A DNA stretch of 64,000 nucleotides from DASRDR01 sp963812945 [NCBI: uncultured Candidatus Rokubacteria bacterium] (GTDB lineage Bacteria; Methylomirabilota; Methylomirabilia; Rokubacteriales): assembly GCA_963812945.1 (NCBI GenBank), contig CAWEXD010000008.1, positions 2,170,001 through 2,234,000 of the forward strand, given 5' to 3'. Every line of letters begins with the position of its first letter. Position 1 is the first letter of the stretch. Positions 26,052 to 33,895 of the stretch are shown here, one piece after another. The notes beneath the pieces are model-generated. The model saw only the letters and a program-made list of their open reading frames with translations, did no database searches and was not told where the DNA came from. A program made the position numbers and the translations under genes.

Positions 26052-27044
26052 CTAGAGACCGGCCCGCGTCCGGCCCCGGACCGTCAGGTTGACCACGTGG
26101 ACCGGCCACTCCCCGGTGAGCACGCGGCGCACCTCGCTCGGCGCGCCGGCCTGGAGGCCCACCATAGCCTCCTCGCTGTACCACGCGGCGTGCGGCGTGA
26201 TGATCACGTTCTCCCGGCCGCGCAGGGGGTGCGGGTCGGGCAAGGGCTCAGGGTCCGTCGTGTCGAGGGCGCACCCCGCGATCCGTCCCGAGTCGAGGGC
26301 CCGGACGAGCGCCTGGGTGTCCACGATCGGCCCACGGGCGCAATTGACGAGGAACGCCGTCGGCTTCATGCGGGCGAAGGCCTCGTCGCCGATCATCCCG
26401 CGCGTCGCCGGCCCGAGGAGCGGATGCACCGACACGAAGTCCGACTCGCCCAGCATCTCCGGGAGCGACGCCCTCTTCTCCCCGGGAGCGGAGAAGCCGC
26501 CCTGCTGGACGAAGGGATCGTAGAAGAGGACGCGCATCCCGAACGCGGCGGCCCGGGCCGCCACCGCCCGGGCGATGTTCCCGAAGCCGACCAGGCCGAG
26601 CGTCCGCCCGACCAGCCGGAACATCGGCTTGCCGGGCGGCACCTCCCAGCGCCCTGCCCGCACCAGCCGGTCGTAGAGCGGCACCTTGCGGGCGCACGCG
26701 AGGAGGAGGGCCATCGTGTGCTCGGCCACCTCCTCGATACAGTAGGTCGGGTTGTTGGTGACGATGATGCCCGCCCGGGTCGCCGCGTCGACGTCGATCG
26801 TGTCCACGCCGATGCCGTACCGGGCGATGATCTTGCACCGGGGCATCCGGCTCATGACCTCGGCGGTGATGGGACCGGCGTAGGTGTTGAGCAGGGCGTC
26901 GCAGTCCACCGCCTCAGGCAAGAACTCCTCGGGGCTCTTGGTCCGGAGCGCCACGAAGCTGGCGATGTCCTCGAGGGTCTTCTTCTCGACGGCCAGGGAC
27001 TCCCAGACGTAGTCGGTGAGCACCACCTTCGGCTTCCCGGACAT
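26052..27044 (-). CDS. D-isomer-specific 2-hydroxyacid dehydrogenase (CtBP / PGDH-like)
   Basis: 330 residues from ATG 27044, behind GAGGG; an ATG at 27068 lacks a ribosome-binding site. NAD-binding motif GLVGFGNIARAVAARA, catalytic arginine in NCARGPIVD, glutamate in TTDPEPLPD and histidine in TPHAAWYSEEA. Reduces 2-oxoacids or oxidises D-2-hydroxyacids with NAD(H). Second gene of the HbpS-type / dehydrogenase / LLM / lactonase series. Another member of the family is at 33896-34924 but belongs to a different subfamily. Confidence 0.92.
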   Translation of the reverse strand: MSGKPKVVLTDYVWESLAVEKKTLEDIASFVALRTKSPEEFLPEAVDCDALLNTYAGPITAEVMSRMPRCKIIARYGIGVDTIDVDAATRAGIIVTNNPTYCIEEVAEHTMALLLACARKVPLYDRLVRAGRWEVPPGKPMFRLVGRTLGLVGFGNIARAVAARAAAFGMRVLFYDPFVQQGGFSAPGEKRASLPEMLGESDFVSVHPLLGPATRGMIGDEAFARMKPTAFLVNCARGPIVDTQALVRALDSGRIAGCALDTTDPEPLPDPHPLRGRENVIITPHAAWYSEEAMVGLQAGAPSEVRRVLTGEWPVHVVNLTVRGRTRAGL

Positions 27045-27140
27045 CGTCCGAACCCTCGCTGCCGCCATCGCTGCCGGTTGAGGCCTGACCGCTGCGCGCG
27101 CACGGGCGCCCGCCCATTACGTCGCCCGATCCCGGCCGCG

Positions 27141-27584
27141 TCAAGACCCCGGGTCCGCGGCGAGCTGAGCCGCCGCGATGCCGGCGAGCGCGCAGGCTTC
27201 GTCCTTGTCCGAGGTGTCGCCCGAGATCCCCACCGCTCCGAGCACCACGCCCTGGCCATCCTTGATCAGGACGCCGCCCGCGGCCGGCACCACGCGCCCA
27301 CCCGACATGGCGTTGAGCGCGGCGAAAAACGCCTGCTGCTGCGGCTGCTCGGACACCCGGCGCGCGAACGCGCGGGAGCCCATCCCCATCCCGAGCGCGC
27401 CCCATGCCTTCCCCATCGCGATCTGGGGGCGCACGATCCCCGCTCCGTCCTCCCGCGCGAACGCCTTCAGGTGGCCCCCGGCGTCGAGGACCGCCACCGC
27501 CAGCGGCGAGCAGCCGGTCTCGCGTGCCTTCCGGAGCGCCACGTCCACGATGGTCGACGCCTGCCCGAGCGTGATGCCCGCCAT
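27141..27584 (-). CDS. GlcG/HbpS-family protein
   Basis: 147 residues. LAVAVLDAGGHLKAFAREDGA and GGVLIKDGQGVVLGAVGISGDTSDKDEACALAGI are the conserved strands of the GlcG/HbpS fold (heme-degrading or heme-binding family, also found with glycolate and diol-utilisation genes). No catalytic function is assigned for most members. It lies first in the minus-strand cluster, 96 bp upstream of the hydroxyacid dehydrogenase, and diverges from the lipoprotein gene at 27742. Confidence 0.9.
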   Translation of the reverse strand: MAGITLGQASTIVDVALRKARETGCSPLAVAVLDAGGHLKAFAREDGAGIVRPQIAMGKAWGALGMGMGSRAFARRVSEQPQQQAFFAALNAMSGGRVVPAAGGVLIKDGQGVVLGAVGISGDTSDKDEACALAGIAAAQLAADPGS

Positions 27585-27741
27585 GCCGTCCTCCCGTCCG
27601 TGAGATGAGCGGCCCTACCCTGTCAGGAGCGTGGGGGCGCCGTCAAGGCACGGACGGGGACCGGGACACGCGACGACTCCCGGGCAGGTGCGTTCCGGAA
27701 CGCTCTCTGGACATTCCCTGCACTTCTCCTAGGATTGAGCC

Positions 27742-28188
27742 GTGCCGGCCTACCTCGTGCGCGGCGTCCGACGTGCCACGGTCTTGCTCGGCGTCCTGGG
27801 TCTGTCGGTCGGGTGCGGGAGCTCCTCCGGGTCGTCCGGGCCCAACCCGGCTGCTCCGACGATCTCCGACCTGACCACGTCGTCGAACACACAGACCCGC
27901 ATACTGCTGTTCCAGATGACGGCGAGTGATCCCCAAAGGGACATCGTCGGAGGCACCTGTAACATCAGCGCCCCCGGCTTCATCGACACGAGCGGCGTCA
28001 TCGTGGCGGCGCCGGGCGTTCCTGCGAACCTCACGTCCGGAGTGGTGACATGCCCGATCGCCGTGTCGGCCGGGCCCGCCGGCGCGGTGTTTCGCGGCGC
28101 CATCAGCATCACCGATACCCAGGGGAACACGTCCAACCAGCTGACGTTCGACACGACTCTGCCCGAGCGCCGAGCGGCATCGCACTGA
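27742..28188 (+). CDS. Putative lipoprotein of unknown function
   Basis: 148 residues from a GTG start. A basic N-terminus is followed by a hydrophobic stretch and a lipobox LSVGC, so Cys25 is the likely lipidated residue. A Ser/Gly-rich linker (GSSSGSSG) leads to a beta-rich domain with two further cysteines (GGTCNIS and VVTCPIA) that could form a disulfide in the periplasm. The family is not recognised; the domain looks immunoglobulin-like. It is the only plus-strand gene between two minus-strand operons and seems monocistronic. Confidence 0.72.
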   Translation: MPAYLVRGVRRATVLLGVLGLSVGCGSSSGSSGPNPAAPTISDLTTSSNTQTRILLFQMTASDPQRDIVGGTCNISAPGFIDTSGVIVAAPGVPANLTSGVVTCPIAVSAGPAGAVFRGAISITDTQGNTSNQLTFDTTLPERRAASH

Positions 28189-28241
28189 ACGGAATCGCGC
28201 CGGCGGACACCGGGGACCCGACGGGTGAGATCGGGTGACGG

Positions 28242-29288
28242 TCAGCGCTGGATCAGGGCTGCCCGCCCGACCAGCGCGTTCTGGCGAAGCAGCCGGTGGG
28301 CCTCCTCAGCCTCCTCCAGCGGGAATTCGCGCGTCACGATCGCCCGGATGCGCCGCTGGCGGAGGAGCTCGAGGGTCTGGGCGATCTCCGCCAGGGAGAC
28401 GTACCGGGACCCGTGGATCTCGAGCCCGCGATACAGCATGAGCTGCGGATCGACCCGGAAGCTCGGCTCGGCCCCGAACACCTCGGGCGGCCTCGATCCG
28501 ACGATCACGAGACGGCCGGCCCGCGCGAGGGCCCGCACGCCGGCCTCCAGCGTCTCGCGGGAGGCGACGCAGTCGATGACGGCGTCCACGCCGTGCCCGT
28601 CCGTCAGCGCCAGCGCCCGCGCCGCGAGGTCTTCCCTGCGAGCGTCGATCAGCGCGTCCGCGCCGACCGCGCGGGCCATCTCGAGCTTCGGGTCGGTCAG
28701 GTCCGCAGCCAGGACGCGGCCCCCGCAGAGGCGCGCCATCTGGACCGCGTGGATCCCCACCCCGCCGCCGGCCCCGACGACGAGCACGTGGTCGCCCGGC
28801 CCGATCCGCGCCTCCTCACGGCAGGCGTGGAGCGGTGTCGCGATCGCGTCCGCCCCGATGGCCGCCTCCAGATCCGAGACCTCGGATGGGATGGGGCAGA
28901 GGTTGACGGCGGGGATCGCCATGTACTCGGCGTAGCCGCCGTCCGAGGCCATGCCGACGTAGCCGCGGAAGGCGGGGCAGAGCGTCTCGCGGCCGCTCCG
29001 GCAGTAGCGGCAGACCTTGCACGTCAGATAGAAGTGGCAGGTCACGCGGTCGCCGATCCGGACGCTCGCGACCTCGGCGCCCACCTCGACGACCTCTCCG
29101 GCCACCTCGTGCCCGGGGATCCGCGGGAACGCGGTGACCCGTCCGGGCACCGCCGACATGATCACGACCGTGAGACCGACTCCCGTCGCGCGGACCCGCA
29201 GGAGGGCGTCGTTGGGGCCGACAGTCGGGACGGGAACCTCCTCGAGCCGGAGCGGCCCGCCCGGCTCCCGGAGCACCATGGCCTTCAC
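28242..29288 (-). CDS. Zinc-type medium-chain alcohol dehydrogenase with altered catalytic site
   Basis: 348 residues. Structural-zinc cysteines 90, 93, 96 and 104 are in place (C-x2-C-x2-C-x7-C), as are the GHE motif (IPGHEVAGEVVEVG, His60/Glu61) and the Rossmann motif VLVVGAGGGVGIHAVQMAR. However, the usual catalytic-zinc cysteine of the GVCxTD element is missing: the sequence reads TGVGLTVVIM, Gly at about residue 38. It follows livG by 24 bp, so it may act on a compound taken up by the Liv-type transporter. Could be a quinone-oxidoreductase-like or specialised dehydrogenase. Confidence 0.88.
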   Translation of the reverse strand: MKAMVLREPGGPLRLEEVPVPTVGPNDALLRVRATGVGLTVVIMSAVPGRVTAFPRIPGHEVAGEVVEVGAEVASVRIGDRVTCHFYLTCKVCRYCRSGRETLCPAFRGYVGMASDGGYAEYMAIPAVNLCPIPSEVSDLEAAIGADAIATPLHACREEARIGPGDHVLVVGAGGGVGIHAVQMARLCGGRVLAADLTDPKLEMARAVGADALIDARREDLAARALALTDGHGVDAVIDCVASRETLEAGVRALARAGRLVIVGSRPPEVFGAEPSFRVDPQLMLYRGLEIHGSRYVSLAEIAQTLELLRQRRIRAIVTREFPLEEAEEAHRLLRQNALVGRAALIQR

Positions 29289-29312
29289 CGTGACGGTCCC
29301 CGACGACCCCGG

Positions 29313-30065
29313 CTAGCTGGCGCCGAGGTAGATCTCCTGGACGAGGGGGTCGGCCTTGACCGACTCCCCGATGCCCTCGGCCACGACCTTTCCGTAGTGG
29401 AGCACGGTGATCCGGTCGGTCAGCTCGAAGGCGACGTCCATGTCGTGCTCGATGATCAGCACCGTCATGGACGGGTCGAGCGTCTTGAGGAGGGCCGTCA
29501 TCGCGTGCGACTCGCCGGGCGAGAGCCCTGCGGTGGGCTCGTCGAGCAGGAGCAGCCTCGGCGTGCCGGCCAGCGCCAGGGCGATCTCGAGCTGCCGCTG
29601 CTCCCCGTAGGAGAGGTTCCGGACCGTCTCCCCTTGCTTCCGGGACAGGCCGACGGCGGCAAGGACCTGGCGGGCCCGCTCGAAGAGCGCCGGGTAGCGG
29701 TCGAGCGCGCGATGGAGATGGAGCTTGGCGGGAGACAGCGCCTGGGCCGCCAGGAGGCAGTTCTCGAGGACGGTCAGCCGGGGGAACAGGTTCGTGATCT
29801 GGTACGTGCGCCCGAGCCCGAGCGCGGCCCGGCGGTGCGGCGGGAAGCGGGTGACGTCCCGGCCGAAGAGCGTGATCCGCCCCTCGCTGGGCGCCAGCTC
29901 GCCGCTGATCAGGCCAAAGAGCGTGGTCTTCCCGGCCCCGTTCGGGCCGATGATGGCGCGACGCTCCCCCGGCCGGACCTCCAGGCTGACGCCGTCCACG
30001 GCCCGCAGGCCTCCGAAGGCCCGCGAGACCCCGGACAGCGTCAGCGCGGATCCCGCGCTCTCCAT
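29313..30065 (-). CDS. livG: Branched-chain amino acid-type ABC transporter ATP-binding protein
   Basis: 250 residues. Walker A GPNGAGKTT (40-48), signature LSYGEQRQLEIALAL, Walker B LLLLDEPTAGLSPGE and switch histidine in IIEHDMDVAFEL. The layout and the C-terminal ILYLGAS-like end (EIYLGAS) fit LivG. It normally works as a heterodimer with LivF, but no livF is in this cluster. Lies 52 bp downstream of the binding-protein gene, behind a strong hairpin. Confidence 0.93.
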   Translation of the reverse strand: MESAGSALTLSGVSRAFGGLRAVDGVSLEVRPGERRAIIGPNGAGKTTLFGLISGELAPSEGRITLFGRDVTRFPPHRRAALGLGRTYQITNLFPRLTVLENCLLAAQALSPAKLHLHRALDRYPALFERARQVLAAVGLSRKQGETVRNLSYGEQRQLEIALALAGTPRLLLLDEPTAGLSPGESHAMTALLKTLDPSMTVLIIEHDMDVAFELTDRITVLHYGKVVAEGIGESVKADPLVQEIYLGAS

Positions 30066-30086
30066 TCCCGGCCCCTCGGACGGAAC

Positions 30087-30110
30087 GGGGGGGTCTTCCG
30101 AGACCCCCCC
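30087..30110 (-). promoter_or_regulatory. Very stable intercistronic hairpin behind the binding-protein gene
   Basis: Ten perfect base pairs (seven G-C plus TCT/AGA) close a four-base loop at 30097-30100. It begins 8 bases after the stop codon of the binding-protein gene and precedes livG by about 20 bases. On the minus strand there is no U-tract after it, so full termination is unlikely; an mRNA-stabilising or attenuating role, raising binding-protein levels over the downstream subunits, is more plausible. Confidence 0.6.
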
Positions 30111-30117
30111 GAGAGAC

Positions 30118-31350
30118 CTAGCAATGCCGGCACGGCGGATGGTTCCGGTCGTACACCGGCTCCTTCAGGAACGCGTCCGGCGGGTACTTCCAGAACTGCG
30201 ACACCGACGGGAACGTGTGGATGACCGTGTTCCACAGCTCGCCGTCCCGCTTCTCGACCTTTCGCACGTAGATGTGCTGGACGGGGTTGCCGTGGGCGTC
30301 GAGCTTGATGGGTCCCCGCGGGGCGTCGGGAATCTCGACCTTACGGAGAGCCCCCAGGAACCGCTCGCGGTCCTCGACGTTCCCGTCGATCGCCTTGACG
30401 GCCTCGTGGATCCACCTGGCCGCCGTGTAGCAGGTCTCGCCGTAGTAGCCCGGGACCTTCCCGAACTTGGCGCGGAAGTCCTTGACGAACTTCCGGTTGA
30501 CCGGCGTGTCGAGCGCCGCGCTGTAGATGAGCGGGCTCACGCCTCCGAGCGCCTCGTCACCGAGCGAGGGCAGCACGAACTCGTCGAAGGTCGTGCCGCC
30601 CCCGATGAGGGGGATCCGGGCCTTCAGCCCGGCATCCTCGTACTGCTTGGGGAAGCGGAGCGACGACGCCGCGACCATGACCGCGAAGACGGCGTCGGCG
30701 TCCCGGCGGATCTGGGCCAGGTACGGGGCGAAGTCGGTGGTGCCGAGCGGCGCCCAGAGCTTCTGCACCACCTGCCCGCCCGACTCCTCGAAGGTCCGCT
30801 GGAAGCCCGAGACCTGCTCCCAGCCGAACGCGTAGTCGATGGCGATGGTCACCACCCGCTTGTAGCCGAGGGTCTTGGCCACCCACTCCCCGAACGGCTG
30901 GTTGGGCTGGCTCGAGGTCCACCCGGTCCGGACCACCCAGTGGGCCGGCTTCCGCTGGGTGAGGTCGTCGGCGGAGACGACCGGATAGAGCATCGGGATC
31001 TTGTACTCGTCGACCTTCGGGGCCAGGGCGTAGCCGACGTGCGCGAAGAGCAGCCCGGCCAGGACGTGGACCCGGTCGCTCTCCACGAGCTTCCGGAGCT
31101 TGGTGAGCGCGACGGCCGGCTGGCCCTGGGTGTCCTCGACGATCACCTCGATCTTCCGGCCAGCCATCTGGTTGCCGATCTCTTCCAGGTACATCGCGAA
31201 CCCGTTCGACATGTCCTTGCCGACGGCCGCGGCGCCGCCCGTCACGGGCGCCATGAAGCCCACCTTGATCGGCGGCTTCTGGGCCCAGGCGGGACCGGTC
31301 ACGATGGCGAGAACGAGCGTCAGGGTCAGTACGAGTCGCGTCCGGCTCAT
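30118..31350 (-). CDS. Branched-chain amino acid-type ABC transporter substrate-binding protein
   Basis: 410 residues from ATG 31350, which overlaps the livM stop (ATGA). Signal peptide MSRTRLVLTLTLVLAIVTG... with cleavage near AWAQ. The mature protein starts PPIKVGFMAPVTGGAAAVGKDMSNG, typical of the LivJ/AmiC-type type I periplasmic-binding fold. Despite the family name, close types bind urea, amides, aromatic acids and others. Order is livH, livM, binding protein, livG. Confidence 0.93.
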   Translation of the reverse strand: MSRTRLVLTLTLVLAIVTGPAWAQKPPIKVGFMAPVTGGAAAVGKDMSNGFAMYLEEIGNQMAGRKIEVIVEDTQGQPAVALTKLRKLVESDRVHVLAGLLFAHVGYALAPKVDEYKIPMLYPVVSADDLTQRKPAHWVVRTGWTSSQPNQPFGEWVAKTLGYKRVVTIAIDYAFGWEQVSGFQRTFEESGGQVVQKLWAPLGTTDFAPYLAQIRRDADAVFAVMVAASSLRFPKQYEDAGLKARIPLIGGGTTFDEFVLPSLGDEALGGVSPLIYSAALDTPVNRKFVKDFRAKFGKVPGYYGETCYTAARWIHEAVKAIDGNVEDRERFLGALRKVEIPDAPRGPIKLDAHGNPVQHIYVRKVEKRDGELWNTVIHTFPSVSQFWKYPPDAFLKEPVYDRNHPPCRHC

Positions 31351-32384
31351 GTGGGGACCTCCTCGGCTCGCGCGGGAGCGGGGCGCACCCGGCGCATGAG
31401 TTGCTTGACCGCCCCCGCGATGCCCTCGGGGGCGTACACGATGGTGCCGATGTAGACGGCACCCAGGATCAAGAGCCAACGATGCGTGTACACGCTGACG
31501 AGGTTCTTCAGGAAGACGATCACGGTGGCGCCGACCGCGGGCCCGATCAAGGTCCCGCGCCCGCCCAGGGCCACCATGAGCAGCACCTCGACCGACGTCG
31601 CCAGCTCCACGTCAGCCGGGCTGACGAACCCGTTGTAGTAGGCCCAGAAGACTCCGGCGAATCCCCCGAGGCCTCCGGCGATGACGAATCCGATGTACTT
31701 GTGGAGCCACACGTTGTAGCCGAGGGTGCGCATGCGGGACTCGCTCTCCCGGATGCCCACCAGGCTCTGCCCGAACGGTGACCGCACGATCACGCGCAGC
31801 ACCAGGAAGGCGACGACGAAGCCCGCGAGCGTGAAGTAGTAGAAGGGCAGCGGGCGTGAGAGGGACCACGGCAGCCCCCACGCCTGGAGGAAGGCGGGCC
31901 GCGGTACCCCCGAGATGCCGTTGTCCCCCTGGGTGAGTGTCACCCACCGGTGGGCGAGACCCCAGATCACCATGCCGAGGGCCAGCGTGATCATGAGGAA
32001 GTACACGCCGGTCGCGCGGAGGGCGACGAGGCCGAAGATCCCGGCGACGACGATCGCGAGACCCACGCCGACGCCGAGCGTGACCCAGAAGTCCGCTCCG
32101 TGGCGCGTCGCCAGGACCCCCACGCTGTAGGCGCCGATGCCGAGGTAGGCTGCGTGGCCCAGCGAGGACAGGCCCGTGTAGCCGAGCAGGAGGTCCAGGC
32201 TCATCGCCAGCATCGCGTAGATGAGCGCCTGGGTCAGCAGCGTGAGCAGGTAGGAGGACAGGAAGGGCGGGGCGAGCAGGAGGAGCGCGAGCGCCGCCCC
32301 GGCGGCCCCGATCCTGACGAGCGGCGAGCCGACCGGACGATTCGCACCGGACGGCGCCGAGCCCAAGACGGCCTCTCGACTCAC
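31347..32384 (-). CDS. livM: Branched-chain amino acid-type ABC transporter permease LivM
   Basis: 345 residues from a GTG at 32384 that overlaps the livH stop codon (GTGA). About eight to nine membrane helices; LLLGYTGLSSLGHAAYLGIGAYSVG and GLVALRATGVYFLMITLALG are the conserved LivM blocks, and the LGGRGTLIGPAVGA element near the C-terminus fits the coupling region. Forms the membrane pore with LivH. Ends at an ATGA junction with the binding-protein gene. Confidence 0.93.
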   Translation of the reverse strand: MSREAVLGSAPSGANRPVGSPLVRIGAAGAALALLLLAPPFLSSYLLTLLTQALIYAMLAMSLDLLLGYTGLSSLGHAAYLGIGAYSVGVLATRHGADFWVTLGVGVGLAIVVAGIFGLVALRATGVYFLMITLALGMVIWGLAHRWVTLTQGDNGISGVPRPAFLQAWGLPWSLSRPLPFYYFTLAGFVVAFLVLRVIVRSPFGQSLVGIRESESRMRTLGYNVWLHKYIGFVIAGGLGGFAGVFWAYYNGFVSPADVELATSVEVLLMVALGGRGTLIGPAVGATVIVFLKNLVSVYTHRWLLILGAVYIGTIVYAPEGIAGAVKQLMRRVRPAPARAEEVPT

Positions 32385-33235
32385 GCCCGGCCGAAGAGCC
32401 CCGTCGGCCGGACCGCGAGAATCGCGGCCATCGGGGCGAAGAGGGTGAAGTAGGAGAGCTCCGGGAAGAGCGCCTTCCCGAAGTTGTCGAGGAGCCCGAC
32501 CATGAGGCTTCCGAGGAGCGCCCCCTTGAGGCTCCCCATCCCGCCGACGATCACGACCACGAAGGCATAGGGAAGGATCTCGAAGTCGGCACCGGGGTAG
32601 ACGCCGACGAACCCGCCGGCGACGACCCCGGCCACCGCCGCCAGGCTCGCGCCGAGCGCGAAGACCCCCAGCGAGATCCGCGGCACGTCGATGCCCACGC
32701 CGCGCGCCATCTCGGCGTCGTCCACCGTCGCCCGCATCTTCGCCCCGACCCGCGTCCGCTCGAGCACGAGCCACAGCACCACGGCGACGACCGTCGCCAC
32801 GAACACCATGAAGACGCGATACACCGGGAAGTAGAGCGTCCCGAACCGGAAGGCCCCCGACAACATCTTCGGGACCGGGATCGTGTACGGGTCGCCACCC
32901 CAGATGATGAGGCCCAGGTCCTGGAAGATCAGCGCGAAGCCCATGGTCGTCAGGACCTGGCCGAGCTCCTGCCCCGACAGCCGCCGGAGGAAGGCGTTCC
33001 ACTCCCCCAGCCCGATCAGGGCGACCGCCAGCGCCGCGGCGAGGATGGCGAGCACGTAGGGGCCGCCCCGCCAGATCACCGTGAGTCCCACGTAGCCGCC
33101 GAGCAGGTAGTAGGACCCGTGCGTCATGTTCACGATGCGCATCATGCCGAAGATGAGGGACAGGCCGCCGGCGAGGAGGAAAAGGAGCGCCCCGTACGAC
33201 ACCCCGTTGAACGCCTGGGTGACCCAGAACTCCAT
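32381..33235 (-). CDS. livH: Branched-chain amino acid-type ABC transporter permease LivH
   Basis: 284 residues, about eight membrane helices. NGVSYGALLFLLAGGLSLIFGMMRIVNMTHGSYY is the LivH signature start, and GIDVPRISLGVFALGASLAAVAGVVAG and GGMGSLKGALLGSL are the conserved later blocks. First transport gene of the cluster; 46 bp separate it from the MazF-type gene. Works with LivM. Confidence 0.94.
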   Translation of the reverse strand: MEFWVTQAFNGVSYGALLFLLAGGLSLIFGMMRIVNMTHGSYYLLGGYVGLTVIWRGGPYVLAILAAALAVALIGLGEWNAFLRRLSGQELGQVLTTMGFALIFQDLGLIIWGGDPYTIPVPKMLSGAFRFGTLYFPVYRVFMVFVATVVAVVLWLVLERTRVGAKMRATVDDAEMARGVGIDVPRISLGVFALGASLAAVAGVVAGGFVGVYPGADFEILPYAFVVVIVGGMGSLKGALLGSLMVGLLDNFGKALFPELSYFTLFAPMAAILAVRPTGLFGRA

Positions 33236-33281
33236 CCCTCAGGATGCTCCGCTCACATGCGAACCCGGAGTTGCCCAGGAC

Positions 33282-33629
33282 TCACGACAGACCCAGGCTG
33301 ATTCGGATCGCGTCGTCCACCTGGGCCGTTCGCTCCGGTGGCAGGGCACCGAGACGCTTTCGAAGCCGCGCCTTGTCCACGGTCAGGATCTGGGCCAGAT
33401 TGACCATCGACGGCTGTCCGACTCCGCCATCCCCCTTCTTCAAGGCGACCGTCACCGGATAGATCCTGATCGTGGACGTGATGGCGGCGACGATCGTCGT
33501 CGCAGCGTACCGATTCCCGACATCGTTCTGGAGGACCAGGGCGGGCCGGAGCCCCCTTTGCTCGCTCCCTCGACCCGGCGAGAAGTCGACGATCCAGACC
33601 TCCCCCCGACGAGGAGACTCCGGGGTCAT
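33282..33629 (-). CDS. MazF/PemK-type toxin (endoribonuclease)
   Basis: 115 residues from ATG 33629, which overlaps the antitoxin stop codon (ATGA). RRGEVWIVDFSPGRGSEQRGLRPALVLQND is the PemK/MazF opening, with the conserved RG-EVW, Pro-Gly-x-E-x-x-x-x-RPALV pattern, and TIVAAITST in the core. Such toxins cleave mRNA at short specific sites and are neutralised by the upstream antitoxin. The order antitoxin-toxin is the usual one. Confidence 0.9.
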   Translation of the reverse strand: MTPESPRRGEVWIVDFSPGRGSEQRGLRPALVLQNDVGNRYAATTIVAAITSTIRIYPVTVALKKGDGGVGQPSMVNLAQILTVDKARLRKRLGALPPERTAQVDDAIRISLGLS

Positions 33630-33859
33630 CTCACGACTTCCCACCCGGCCCCGAGGCGCCGCTCGGCGGTCTCACGATCCTCCTTGGCCATCGCGACGTA
33701 GCCCTCCTTCAACGCCTCCGCGATCTGACTCTGCCGCCACAGCCGGAGCGCCTCCTCGACGAGCTGACTCCGCGGCCGGCCGGTGTTGCGGCTGGCCTTG
33801 GCCAGCTCCCGGATCAGGCTCTCCTCCACGCTAACTGTCACCTTTACCTTTGTCGCCAC
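33626..33859 (-). CDS. Ribbon-helix-helix antitoxin of the MazF-type toxin
   Basis: 77 residues. VKVTVSVEESLIRELAKASRNTGRPRSQLVEEALRLWRQ is a ribbon-helix-helix DNA-binding domain, followed by a charged tail (AMAKEDRETAERRLGAGWEVVR) that would wrap the toxin. Coupled to the toxin gene by a 4-base overlap. The 36 bp upstream would hold the operator and promoter; I see no clear palindrome there. Confidence 0.88.
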   Translation of the reverse strand: MATKVKVTVSVEESLIRELAKASRNTGRPRSQLVEEALRLWRQSQIAEALKEGYVAMAKEDRETAERRLGAGWEVVR

Positions 33860-33895
33860 GGTGTCCTCCCTGTCGGCATACCATTCATCCTACCA

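Noticed and set aside
31347-33002. LivM read as a 551-residue protein
   Set aside because: The added N-terminus is a shifted reading of livH; the GTG at 32384 with a GTGA overlap gives the normal family size.
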